Assembly: GCA_963832355.1 (NCBI GenBank)
Contig: CAWHTX010000016.1
Span: 186,001 to 250,000 of the forward strand
DNA: 64,000 bases
Origin: DATFVA01 sp963832355
GTDB lineage: Bacteria > Bacteroidota > Ignavibacteria > Ignavibacteriales > Ignavibacteriaceae
Reading direction: 5' to 3'
This document shows, piece after piece, positions 36,159 to 45,146 of this stretch. Within the stretch, counting starts at the first letter, position 1; the number at the start of each line of letters is the position of its first letter. Below the pieces are notes generated by a model, which worked only from the letters and a program-made list of their open reading frames with translations, had not been told where the DNA came from and searched no databases. The position numbers were made by a program, and so were the translations under genes.

Positions 36159-37478
36159 TTACCTGAGAGATCCGGATAAAAAGACTTTGTTGCCCGGCTG
36201 GACCGCTCCATTTGAAGACTCTTCTGTAACTAGAAATTCTGTCACATTATTTTCAAGGGATTGAGGGATCTTAAAGGGAAAATACTGAACTCTTCCTGAA
36301 GGAGTGAAAACACCAAGTGAAAAGTATCTGCCGTCAGGCATTTGCACCCAGAGTTGATAAGCACTGCTGCGTCCCAATGTTGGCATGTCAGATAACTGCA
36401 GGTAGCCTTTGTTCTGTGAAACGCTTAAAATTATTTTCCCCTTTCCTCCGGGGTTAATCCCTGTCCCTTCAAGGTTCACAACCTCAACATCAGTCGACTC
36501 AAGGATGTTCTGGATTTCCTGAGTACTGTTAAATTTCACGGAAAGATCGTTAACCTGCTGCCTGAGTGTATCGTTGGTAAATTTAAGATCCGTTATTTCA
36601 GAAGAAAAATTGAGATAGAATACTAATAAAGCCAGGAGAAGAATTGTAAAAAGTGAAATGGTCAGCCAGAAAGCAATTCCTTTATTTCTAGAGGAGGTTT
36701 CCTCCGTAACATATCTTCTTTTATAAGCTTTTTCAAAACTTTTGCCACGTTCCCTGGTTGAAGTCTTCATATAAGGTGTTTCCCTGGTTGAAGTTCTGTA
36801 AGCCGGTCTTTCTTTAGTGACGACCCGCTCATATGTCTTTACTTTATCTTTGGCAGGAACTTTTTCTTCCGGTTTTATTTCCTCTTCCTGCTTCTCTTCA
36901 GGTACATCTTCAAAATTCCCTTCGAGTACCTTCTCGCGGGTTGATTTATATGATTCGAAGGTGTTTCTGGAGGGAGTAACAGGTTCAAAATCCTCATTGT
37001 CGATTTCTCCCGAATCTTGTTTTGCAGCTGTATCTTTTGACTCAGGAGTTTCAGATGACGCAGGCGGCTGTTCTTCGCCTGCCCCTGTTTCCTGATCGCT
37101 CTCAGTTATTATCAGCTTTTCGGGCTCGGTGGTTGATAGTTTATTTTCAAGAGTGGAGGATGACTTACGGTTTTCTCTGGAATTATTATAGAATATTTCA
37201 GCCGGACTGACATTGTTTTTATCCGTAGCTGCCTTCGCCCGAATCTCATCTTTAATACGGTATAATTTTCTGGCTACTTTATCTTTCAGTTTTGGATCAG
37301 GATTTTCAGCCTGTAGAATAATAGGCAGCATTGCAGCAATATTCTGAAATTCACCAAGGTTTGACGGCAGCTCACCCCCGGCTTTCAGGTATTCATTTAA
37401 TTTGGTCTGGTCTGCCCTGTCAAGGCATCCTAAGACACCGGCATACATGAGCTCAGCAGCTTCCTTTTTCGTTATCAT
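36159..37478 (-). CDS. Anti-sigma factor with RskA-like C-terminal domain
   Basis: Single-pass membrane protein of 439 residues. Residues 1-85 look like an anti-sigma N-domain (KKEAAELMYAGVLGCLDRAD). Residues about 90-260 are a low-complexity Glu/Lys/Ser/Thr linker with a TSTRE repeat, a helix lies at about 266-291, and the outer domain (about 325-439) has the RskA signature LGRSSAYQLWV and FPFKIPQ. It would hold the neighbouring sigma factor at the membrane until a signal releases it. Its ATG overlaps the sigma stop as ATGA. Confidence 0.85.
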   Translation of the reverse strand: MITKKEAAELMYAGVLGCLDRADQTKLNEYLKAGGELPSNLGEFQNIAAMLPIILQAENPDPKLKDKVARKLYRIKDEIRAKAATDKNNVSPAEIFYNNSRENRKSSSTLENKLSTTEPEKLIITESDQETGAGEEQPPASSETPESKDTAAKQDSGEIDNEDFEPVTPSRNTFESYKSTREKVLEGNFEDVPEEKQEEEIKPEEKVPAKDKVKTYERVVTKERPAYRTSTRETPYMKTSTRERGKSFEKAYKRRYVTEETSSRNKGIAFWLTISLFTILLLALLVFYLNFSSEITDLKFTNDTLRQQVNDLSVKFNSTQEIQNILESTDVEVVNLEGTGINPGGKGKIILSVSQNKGYLQLSDMPTLGRSSAYQLWVQMPDGRYFSLGVFTPSGRVQYFPFKIPQSLENNVTEFLVTEESSNGAVQPGNKVFLSGSLR

Positions 37479-38068
37479 ATGCTGTGCCCCCTGGAAAGAT
37501 TTTCTTTAAGATTAGTCAGGGCTATTCTTATTTTCGATTTTACAGTAGAAACGGGAATATTAAGTTTTGCTGCAATTTCACTTTCCGTTAATCCCTCAAA
37601 ATAAGCCAGATGTATTACATACTGCTGTGCATCAGTAAGTTCTTCCATCGCCTTCTGCATCTTTACAGTTTTGTCCAGTGCATCTTTAAGTTCAAGAGAT
37701 TTGCCGTCAGACTTCAGTACAGGTAGAATAAACTTATTTTCATATTGATCCGAATAAGGTTGGGTTTCAACCCCGCTTTTTTTAACCCTGATTGTATCCA
37801 CTGCTTTATTGCGCGCAAGGGTTATAAGCCAGGTATATACATTTCCCTGCTCAAAATCGAAATGGTCTATCTTTCTCCAGATTATCACGAAGACTTCTGA
37901 GAGTACCTCTTCGGCTAATGCAGCATCTGAAACAATTGTTTTAATTAGAGTGTACAGAATTGTTGAATAACGGTTATACAACGCTTCCAGTGCTTTTGAA
38001 TCATAGGAAGCAACCTTCTTCATTATTTCAAGATCAGTTGTTGTTGACGCAGAACTCAAAATGCCCAC
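37475..38068 (-). CDS. ECF RNA polymerase sigma factor (SigK-like)
   Basis: Sigma factor of 197 residues. Region 2 has SEVFVIIWRKIDHFDFEQGNVYTWL split by the typical turn and LARNKAVDTIRVKK; region 4 has LTDAQQYVIHLAYFEGLTES and IAAKLNIPVSTVKSKIRIAL, a helix-turn-helix. The start is GTG at 38068. Coupled to the downstream RskA-like anti-sigma gene, so it is membrane-controlled. Divergent from alaS. Confidence 0.92.
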   Translation of the reverse strand: MGILSSASTTTDLEIMKKVASYDSKALEALYNRYSTILYTLIKTIVSDAALAEEVLSEVFVIIWRKIDHFDFEQGNVYTWLITLARNKAVDTIRVKKSGVETQPYSDQYENKFILPVLKSDGKSLELKDALDKTVKMQKAMEELTDAQQYVIHLAYFEGLTESEIAAKLNIPVSTVKSKIRIALTNLKENLSRGHSI

Positions 38069-38221
38069 TACTCATTCTTAATTAAATGCAAAACTATTAT
38101 TAACAGTAGAAAAAAGCAACGTAGTTTATAATTAAAGTCATGCAAAATTCCTGCCGATAAAAGGGATGAAATTCCAGGTGGTGAATACTCCCATCGGTAA
38201 TTTTCACAGAAAATGTATTTA

Positions 38222-38252
38222 TTTAAGCTTACAATGATATTTATTATCTTTA
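38222..38252 (+). promoter_or_regulatory. Probable alaS promoter
   Basis: TTTA (38222-38225), exactly 19 bases, then TATCTTTA (38245-38252) match the Bacteroidota consensus TTTG-N19-TAnnTTTG with one mismatch in each box. The ATG is 27 bases downstream. Confidence 0.45.
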
Positions 38253-38278
38253 CAGTTCAGTAATTATTTCAGGAATTT

Positions 38279-40576
38279 ATGACTTCAGGAGAAATAAGAC
38301 AACAGTTTTTGGACTTTTTTTCGAATAAAGGTCACCGGATAGTTCCAAGTTCCCCGGTTGTTCCCTTTGATGATCCAACACTTTTATTTACAAATGCCGG
38401 CATGAATCAGTTTAAGGATGTTTTCCTCGGGAAAGGTAAAAGAAACTATACACGGGCGGCTGATACCCAGAAATGCATACGTGTGAGCGGCAAACATAAC
38501 GACCTTGAAGAGGTAGGTAACGATACATACCACCATACTTTTTTCGAGATGCTGGGCAACTGGTCGTTCGGCGACTATTATAAAGCTGAGGCTATAAGCT
38601 GGGCGTGGGAACTTCTCACTGAAGTATGGAAGCTGCCTAAGGAAAGACTGTGGGCTACTGTCTTCAGAACAGATGATGAGGCATTCGAGCACTGGAAATC
38701 CAAAACCGACATAAATCCTGCACATATTCTCAGATTTGATGAAAAGGATAATTTCTGGGAAATGGGTGAGACAGGGCCTTGCGGACCATGTTCCGAAATA
38801 CATATCAATCTGGGGAGTGACTACAATAATCCGAAATATGTAAATGCAGGGACTTCCGAATGTATTGAAATATGGAACCTTGTTTTTATTCAATATGATA
38901 GGGATGAAAAAGGTACGCTCCATGACCTTCCATCGAAGCATATTGATACCGGGATGGGCTTTGAAAGAGTTTGTGCAGTACTGCAGAAAAAAGAATCAAA
39001 TTATGATACTGATATTTTTATACCATTGATAAAGAGGATCTCGGAAATATCCGGTGTTAAATATGAAAATGAGGAAGAGAAGATTCCTATGCGTGTGATT
39101 GCCGATCATATGAGGGCTCTTACATTTGCTATAGCAGACGGCGCCGTTCCCGGAAACGAAGGACGGGGATATGTGCTAAGGCGGATATTGCGGCGGGCTT
39201 CACGATACGGCAGAAAGATAAATCTTCATAAACCTTTTCTTTTTGAAATTGTGGATGTACTTGTAAGCACTATGGGTGGTGTCTTTCCTGAACTGAAAGA
39301 AAAAAAGACCTATATCAAAAAAGTGATCCGCGCTGAGGAAGAAAGCTTTAACATAACTCTCGACAGAGGAATTGAACTATTTGATGAGTTAATCAAAGGT
39401 TTACAAAAAGAGAAACTGAAAGTTATACCCGGAGAAGATGTCTTTAAACTTTATGATACGTTTGGATTCCCCGTGGATTTGACTAATATAATGGCGAGAG
39501 AAAAAGGCTTCACCATTGATGAAGAAGGCTTCAACGAATTAATGAAGAAGCAGCAGGAAAGAGGAAGAGAAGCTTCAAGGGACAAACTGGCTTCTATAAA
39601 CATTTCGACAGATGATCTGAATTCTTTTGAAATCACTGATCCGGCTGAATCTGAATTTACCGGTTATGATGAACTAAAATCAGAAGGTAAAATCATAGGG
39701 TTTAAAAAGGATAAGGATAATGATCTGATTTTACTGAATAGGACACCTTTTTACGTCGAGTCAGGTGGTCAGATTGATGACCGGGGAGAACTGATAATTA
39801 AAGGCAAAGCTTTACCGGTCGTCGATGTAATAAAGATTGACAATAAAACGATACATGTAATTGAGAATGACAAAAAGGACCTGATTACACCCGGCCGGGA
39901 GGTAATCGCACAGGTTGATGAGAAAAGAAGATGGGACATAATGAGGAATCATTCGGCAACACACTTCCTTCATGCCGCCTTAAGAATGGTGTTGGGAAAT
40001 CACGTACACCAGGCTGGCTCATATGTTGGTCCCGATCGGCTGCGATTTGATTTTACTCATTTTGCAAAATTGTCTGACAGCGAAATCAAAGAAATTGAAA
40101 CCATCGTCAATGAGCAGCTTAGAAGAAACCTGCCGAAGCTGCATCATAGAAATGTTCCTTTTGAGGAAGCAAAGAAGATGGGCGCATTGATGTTTTTCGG
40201 TGACAAATATGGGGATAAGGTTAATGTTGTTCAGTTCGGCGACTTTACAATGGAATTCTGCGGTGGAACCCATGTCAGCAACTCTTCGGAGATAGGATTA
40301 TTTAAAATAATAAGTGAATCATCAATTGCCAGCGGTGTAAGGAGAATCGAAGCAGTTACAGGACGTGGGGTAGAAGAATATATTGAAACCCAGTTGAACA
40401 AAATCAGAGAATCGGAAGAACGTGCAGCTCTACTTCTGGAAGAGAAGAAAAAACTAGAGAAAGATTTTTCTGAATTAAAACTTAAGGAGAAGCTTGGTCA
40501 GGTTGATGAGATTCTTAAAAACCCTGTCAAGCTTGAAAGCATCTCTGTTTATAAAGGCGAAGTAAATGCCGAATAG
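38279..40576 (+). CDS. alaS: Alanyl-tRNA synthetase, catalytic and editing domains (5' part of broken alaS)
   Basis: Charges tRNA-Ala. This 765-residue frame carries the class II core (GHRIVPSSPVVP, LFTNAGMNQFKD, GMGFERV), the tRNA-recognition helices, and the editing site with NHSATHFLH and FCGGTHVSN. It then ends early at GEVNAE followed by TAG. The missing C-terminal domain lies in the next frame and continues the protein if one base near 40572-40574 is skipped. A normal bacterial enzyme is about 870 residues. alaS is essential, so the break is more likely an error, a programmed shift or a real two-chain enzyme than a dead gene. Confidence 0.95.
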   Translation: MTSGEIRQQFLDFFSNKGHRIVPSSPVVPFDDPTLLFTNAGMNQFKDVFLGKGKRNYTRAADTQKCIRVSGKHNDLEEVGNDTYHHTFFEMLGNWSFGDYYKAEAISWAWELLTEVWKLPKERLWATVFRTDDEAFEHWKSKTDINPAHILRFDEKDNFWEMGETGPCGPCSEIHINLGSDYNNPKYVNAGTSECIEIWNLVFIQYDRDEKGTLHDLPSKHIDTGMGFERVCAVLQKKESNYDTDIFIPLIKRISEISGVKYENEEEKIPMRVIADHMRALTFAIADGAVPGNEGRGYVLRRILRRASRYGRKINLHKPFLFEIVDVLVSTMGGVFPELKEKKTYIKKVIRAEEESFNITLDRGIELFDELIKGLQKEKLKVIPGEDVFKLYDTFGFPVDLTNIMAREKGFTIDEEGFNELMKKQQERGREASRDKLASINISTDDLNSFEITDPAESEFTGYDELKSEGKIIGFKKDKDNDLILLNRTPFYVESGGQIDDRGELIIKGKALPVVDVIKIDNKTIHVIENDKKDLITPGREVIAQVDEKRRWDIMRNHSATHFLHAALRMVLGNHVHQAGSYVGPDRLRFDFTHFAKLSDSEIKEIETIVNEQLRRNLPKLHHRNVPFEEAKKMGALMFFGDKYGDKVNVVQFGDFTMEFCGGTHVSNSSEIGLFKIISESSIASGVRRIEAVTGRGVEEYIETQLNKIRESEERAALLLEEKKKLEKDFSELKLKEKLGQVDEILKNPVKLESISVYKGEVNAE

Positions 40577-40865
40577 TATGGATGAGCTAAAATCTTTCGG
40601 AGATGAGTTAAGGAATAAAACCAAAGAGTCCGTAGGAGTTATCATATCACGTATTGAAGACAAAGTTGGAATTGTTTGCGTGGTTAATGATGAGCTTATT
40701 AAGAGCACAAAACTCAGTGCGGGAAAAATTGTCGGCTCCCTTGCAAAAATAGCCGGAGGAGGAGGGGGAGGCAAACCACATCTTGCTACTGCTGGTGGAA
40801 GAGATATTTCTAAAATACCTGAGATTCTGAAAGAAGTTGAAAATACAGTTCAAAGTTTTTTATAA
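40566..40865 (+). CDS. alaS: Alanyl-tRNA synthetase C-terminal DHHA1 domain (3' part of broken alaS)
   Basis: A 99-residue frame encoding the C-Ala/DHHA1 domain: SMDELKSFGDELRNK, then GKIVGSLAKIAGGGGGGKP and HLATAGGRD, the glycine-rich signature of this domain. Its own ATG at 40566 overlaps the upstream stop by 11 bases (ATGCCGAATAG), so it could be made as a separate chain by re-initiation. In the restored reading the junction is NAE-SMDEL. Followed by radA after three bases. Confidence 0.9.
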   Translation: MPNSMDELKSFGDELRNKTKESVGVIISRIEDKVGIVCVVNDELIKSTKLSAGKIVGSLAKIAGGGGGGKPHLATAGGRDISKIPEILKEVENTVQSFL

Positions 40866-40868
40866 AAA

Positions 40869-42221
40869 ATGAAAACCAGGCCAAGGATTAAATACGTCTG
40901 CTCAAACTGCGGCTATGAATCACTGCGCTGGCTTGGGAAATGTCCTGAATGCGAAGAATGGAACTCTTTTACAGAGGAAATCCTTGAAACACGTCAGCGC
41001 AAAGCAGCGCCGCCTCACCGAAAAACGGATATCCCCAGGATAAGTGAAATTTCCGCAAAAGAGGATGACAGGATTAAGACCGGAATCCTTGAATTTGACA
41101 GAGTACTGGGGGGAGGACTCATGCCAGGTTCGGTTGTATTGTTCGGCGGTGATCCCGGAATCGGGAAATCGACGCTTGCAATGCAGGCAGCGGCAAGGAT
41201 AAATGATAAAGTACTATATGTAAGCGGTGAGGAATCAGCAAGACAGATCAAACTGCGCGCCGATCGTTTAAAGATCTCATCCGATAATTTTTACTTTCTC
41301 CCCGAGACAGATATGAATACAATTATCGGATCAATCAGAGATACACAGCCTGCAGTTGTCATAATTGATTCAATTCAGACAATGTACAGGAGCGAATTTG
41401 AGAATTCTCCGGGTACAGTAACCCAGATTAGGGAATCCACATCCCTGCTTATGGATGAAGCGAAGAAAAACCATTTTTGCGTTATCATTATAGGTCACGT
41501 TACTAAAGAAGGATTTATTGCAGGACCTAAAGTTCTGGAGCACATTGTCGATGCGGTTATTCAGTTTGAGGGAGAATCACATCATTCATTCAGAATTCTC
41601 CGCGCACAAAAGAATCGTTTCGGCAGCACCAACGAAATCGGTATCTTCGAGATGAATGAAGAGGGTCTCCAGGAAGTTAAAAATCCCAGCGAATTATTTC
41701 TGAGCGAACGGGGAACCAAAATATCAGGATCAGTCGTTACAGCAAGTATGGAAGGTACGCGGCCGATTTTACTTGAAGTACAGGCGCTTGTAACTCCTTC
41801 TAATTATGGTAATCCCCAGAGAGTGGCCACTGGTTTTGACTACAGAAGATTATCCATTCTGCTTGCCGTGCTTGAAAAAAGAAACGGCTACCGGTTAAGT
41901 GCAAATAATGTGTTTTTAAATATGGCAGGCGGAGTAAAGATAGATGAGCCTGCGGTAGACCTGGCCGTGTGCTGCAGTATTGCTTCAAGCCTCCTAGATA
42001 AACCTACTGATAATTCTATCGTTGTTATAGGGGAAGTAGGACTGGGGGGAGAAATCCGTAGTGTTGCAAATATTGAAAAAAGAATATCAGAGGCCGAAAA
42101 ACTCGGTTTTAAGAAAACAATTATACCTTCAAATAATCTAAAATCATTAAAATCAAAAAATCCAGCAGGAATTATTCCTGTAAACTCACTTTCCGACGCT
42201 ATTTCGCATATTTTTGGATAG
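40869..42221 (+). CDS. radA: DNA repair protein RadA
   Basis: RecA-related branch-migration ATPase of 450 residues. The zinc finger has Cys11, Cys14, Cys25 and Cys28 (CSNCG and CPEC). Walker A GGDPGIGKST lies near 92-101, the RadA-specific KNRFG motif near 250, and a Lon-protease-like domain fills the last 170 residues (VFLNMAGGVKIDEPAVDLAV). It starts three bases after the alaS C-terminal frame, so the genes are likely co-transcribed. Confidence 0.96.
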   Translation: MKTRPRIKYVCSNCGYESLRWLGKCPECEEWNSFTEEILETRQRKAAPPHRKTDIPRISEISAKEDDRIKTGILEFDRVLGGGLMPGSVVLFGGDPGIGKSTLAMQAAARINDKVLYVSGEESARQIKLRADRLKISSDNFYFLPETDMNTIIGSIRDTQPAVVIIDSIQTMYRSEFENSPGTVTQIRESTSLLMDEAKKNHFCVIIIGHVTKEGFIAGPKVLEHIVDAVIQFEGESHHSFRILRAQKNRFGSTNEIGIFEMNEEGLQEVKNPSELFLSERGTKISGSVVTASMEGTRPILLEVQALVTPSNYGNPQRVATGFDYRRLSILLAVLEKRNGYRLSANNVFLNMAGGVKIDEPAVDLAVCCSIASSLLDKPTDNSIVVIGEVGLGGEIRSVANIEKRISEAEKLGFKKTIIPSNNLKSLKSKNPAGIIPVNSLSDAISHIFG

Positions 42222-42325
42222 ATGACTTAAATCACACTTTTATTCATCCCATGATTGAATAGACTTCAAAAATTACATAAAAGAAAATTTTCTTTGTTTT
42301 TTTGTTTAATAATGGTATTTTTCTG

Positions 42326-42345
42326 CACGGTTTAAACACCGTGGT
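42326..42345 (+). terminator. Hairpin between radA and the RRM gene
   Basis: CACGGT (42326-42331) and ACCGTG (42338-42343) form a 6-bp stem with a 6-base loop, followed by GTTATTTTATT. It may end radA transcripts or form a structure in the leader of the RRM gene, whose GTG start lies 35 bases further on. Confidence 0.5.
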
Positions 42346-42377
42346 TATTTTATTAATTATTTTTCAGAGGTAAGTTA

Positions 42378-42629
42378 GTGAGTACTAAGCTTTTTGTTGG
42401 ATCGCTCCCCTGGGCGGTTAATGATGATTCTCTTCGCGAGGCTTTTGAACCCCATGGTACAGTAGTTTCTGCAAAGGTCATCACCGATCGCCAGACCGGT
42501 AGATCCAGAGGTTTCGGGTTCGTTGAAATGTCAAATGAGTCCGAAGCAAATGCTGCAATTACGGCTTTGAATGGTTCAGAACTTAGCGGTCGCAGCATAA
42601 TTGTCAGTGAAGCAAAACCCAAGAGTTAG
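42378..42629 (+). CDS. Small RRM RNA-binding protein
   Basis: Single RNA-recognition-motif protein of 83 residues. RNP2 is LFVGSL (5-10) and RNP1 is RGFGFVEM (44-51), both with the aromatic residues that stack on RNA. This is the cyanobacterial Rbp type, also common in Bacteroidota and Chlorobi, often cold- or stress-induced. GTG start behind AGAGGTAA; own terminator downstream. RNA targets unknown. Confidence 0.93.
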   Translation: MSTKLFVGSLPWAVNDDSLREAFEPHGTVVSAKVITDRQTGRSRGFGFVEMSNESEANAAITALNGSELSGRSIIVSEAKPKS

Positions 42630-42656
42630 TCCCAGGTTAGCTTTCTGTTTTTTCAG

Positions 42657-42682
42657 GCGCTCTTTTTCCGGAGCGCTTTTTT
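42657..42682 (+). terminator. Terminator of the RRM gene
   Basis: GCGCTC (42657-42662) pairs with GAGCGC (42671-42676) and is followed by TTTTTTA. It sits between the RRM gene and the convergent DUF5686 gene. Confidence 0.8.
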
Positions 42683-42695
42683 ATTTTAAACCAGC

Positions 42696-45107
42696 TTAAA
42701 ACAAAACCGTATTTATTCCGACCCTGAAATTATTTTCGCCCCTGTAATTAAGTCTCCAGGCGAATTCAACTTTAAGAGGGATCAGGACCTGGGAAATTCC
42801 TATCCCCGCTTCATAAAACGGGTGGGGAAAAGTTCTTACCTGAACCGGCAGATATGAAATTGTTTCCTTCCCGATATCACTGTAGGCTGCATTGAAGAAT
42901 GTGTTTAATTGAATACCCCAATCTCTTAGTCCCGGAATTTTCAAAGCCCTGAAAATTAAATCCTCGAAATCATGTTCAAGATTAACTGTAATAATCCTGC
43001 TTCCGAATATCTCATTAACATTTAAAGTCCTGAAGGAAAACCGCTGAAATAGAATATCTATATTTCCGGGTAAAGCATAAAGCGACTGATAAGGCAGACT
43101 CCCGCGGTTATAAATCCCCATAATCCTGTAATCCAGGCTGTGGGATGTGAATGTGTTTAATGATCCTGTGAGGATAAGTTTATAATTGGTATAGTCGAGC
43201 CCGCTGTTTAAGATCTTTCTATCGGATAATTCAACATTTCCTCTGATCGTTATATAGGAATCTCCCTGTGAGATCCTTCTTCTGAAGTAACCGTCCTCAA
43301 TATAATTCCTGAAATCCAGTTTGAATCCTGCTGAAAAAGCATTTATCCTGGTTTCGGAGATTGCCTGGTTAGGGGGGTATGTTCTGTCCCGGTTAAAGAA
43401 GGAAAAATCAGTATTCGCGGAGGCACTGTTATCAGTATGATTTATATAACCCGCAGTTAATGTCACCACGGGGAAAATTTCTCCGGAGAAATTTAACTCA
43501 AATCCTTTTGTATAGTAATAGTTCCTGAATTCATATTTGGAAATAAGAGCCAGCATTGAGGGAATTAGTTCACCATATTCCTCTGATTCCCCAAAAAGAA
43601 TACTCAGCTTATTGAATAGGTTTAAACTTATAGAGTATGTCCTATAGTCACCTAATAAATATTCAAGTGAAAGATCTTCTTTCATTTTTTTATCGGAGAA
43701 TCCATATGAAAAGTTTATCCTGCCATTAAGTCTTTTATTTGCTGCATCTTCACTAAATAAACCAAAATCAATTGTATGTCCTTCAACCCTGTTAAAATGA
43801 TACATACCCAAAGGTGCACTTACTGCAAAATGATTGTTTAAATATACTCTTGATGACAGTAATGAGAATTTATCCCAGAAGGTTCGGGGAATATTTTCGA
43901 GACTGTCTATTCTTGAATATGCTTCTTTCTCAGTCGGTGTTCCAGGGATACTCTGTATAGAACTCCAGTACGTCGAGTCTTTTTCATCTGCTCCCGGAAT
44001 AACCTTAATAACAGCTTTCCCAAAATAGCTGTCTTCCAGCTGTGGATTTATCTTGTAATCGTAAAGTATCGAGTTCAGTTCGAATGCAAATCTTGCCAGG
44101 TTCAAATAATTTGCCTTTACATACAGCCTGTAGTCTACGGGCATCATTATAGAACCTGTAAATGCCGTAAACTGCTGGAAAACGGAAACTGTATCGAATA
44201 TCCCCCCGGTATTAGCTGCATCATTAAGATTCAGATCTACTTCCAGCAGGTCATATGTATCTGCGGCAATATAGATGCTTCCTGTAAAACCGGGATCATG
44301 ATTATCTTCAGGAGATATGTGAATCCGGTAAACGGTTGTATTATTAATAGCCAGCGTTTTTTCTATGTAATAATAGTAATAAGTCAGAGCGTTATCTGAT
44401 AAAGGACCCGGCAGATCCTCTCCCAGAAAGTTCACTGATTCTTCATAGAAATTCTGGATCAGCCTCCCCCCTGTTAAGATATTTATAGATGGGGGCAGGT
44501 TAGCAGTCTGTTTTCTTGCAAGGATCAATTCCTTATATTCATCCGGTTTTTTATAAAATCCCTCACTCTGATTCTCAATGATTGCCGATATCTTAAGGGG
44601 AATGGTATCATTACTTCCAATATTAATCCCTATACTATTATTGCCGGAACTAATATCACTCTGGGTTTTAACTATCCCCTTCGTATACGCCATAAATTCA
44701 TAACTGTTTAATAAAGCAGCGCGTTCTTTTTTTCTTTTAATTGCCTTCCTGATGATCTCAAGTGCAGGATTTACACCCGGCAGAACTGTAACAGGAGGAA
44801 GACTGATATTTGTCTGCTTCAGGCTGAAGTCCTTATTAACCAATCCAGCAGCCGCATTTATTTTAATTGTGTCCGAAATATACCCTATATATGATGCTAT
44901 AAGTTCGTAAGCACCCGGGGTAAGTTTTAATTCATACTGCCCATTGCTGTTTGCCGAGGTTCCAAGCATTGTACCGCTGACTCTTATGTTTGCATATGGT
45001 AGCGGGTTTTGGGTATCATCCGTAACTTTCCCCTTAATTAAAATCTGCTGAGCTGAGGCTGAAGCCAGAGATAGTACTAAAGTTATTAAAACAAAAAACT
45101 GCTTCAT
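42696..45107 (-). CDS. DUF5686 outer-membrane protein with carboxypeptidase-like plug
   Basis: Outer-membrane protein of 803 residues. It has a signal peptide (cleavage after SASAQ), a CarboxypepD_reg domain (about 22-105: KGKVTDDTQNPLPYANIRV, SNGQYELKL, YIGY), and the DUF5686 region with LEIIRKAIKRK and then repeated barrel strands to the C-terminal VGINTVLF. The family is confined mainly to Bacteroidota and relatives, with no established substrate. Divergent from the lysine-ketoglutarate reductase gene. Confidence 0.88.
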   Translation of the reverse strand: MKQFFVLITLVLSLASASAQQILIKGKVTDDTQNPLPYANIRVSGTMLGTSANSNGQYELKLTPGAYELIASYIGYISDTIKINAAAGLVNKDFSLKQTNISLPPVTVLPGVNPALEIIRKAIKRKKERAALLNSYEFMAYTKGIVKTQSDISSGNNSIGINIGSNDTIPLKISAIIENQSEGFYKKPDEYKELILARKQTANLPPSINILTGGRLIQNFYEESVNFLGEDLPGPLSDNALTYYYYYIEKTLAINNTTVYRIHISPEDNHDPGFTGSIYIAADTYDLLEVDLNLNDAANTGGIFDTVSVFQQFTAFTGSIMMPVDYRLYVKANYLNLARFAFELNSILYDYKINPQLEDSYFGKAVIKVIPGADEKDSTYWSSIQSIPGTPTEKEAYSRIDSLENIPRTFWDKFSLLSSRVYLNNHFAVSAPLGMYHFNRVEGHTIDFGLFSEDAANKRLNGRINFSYGFSDKKMKEDLSLEYLLGDYRTYSISLNLFNKLSILFGESEEYGELIPSMLALISKYEFRNYYYTKGFELNFSGEIFPVVTLTAGYINHTDNSASANTDFSFFNRDRTYPPNQAISETRINAFSAGFKLDFRNYIEDGYFRRRISQGDSYITIRGNVELSDRKILNSGLDYTNYKLILTGSLNTFTSHSLDYRIMGIYNRGSLPYQSLYALPGNIDILFQRFSFRTLNVNEIFGSRIITVNLEHDFEDLIFRALKIPGLRDWGIQLNTFFNAAYSDIGKETISYLPVQVRTFPHPFYEAGIGISQVLIPLKVEFAWRLNYRGENNFRVGINTVLF

Positions 45108-45146
45108 TAAAAATTTCTTAAATTGAGAACCAAATATCGGGAAATA

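Noticed and set aside
38384..38941. Long minus-strand frame opposite alaS
   Set aside because: It is antisense to the conserved catalytic core and resembles no protein.
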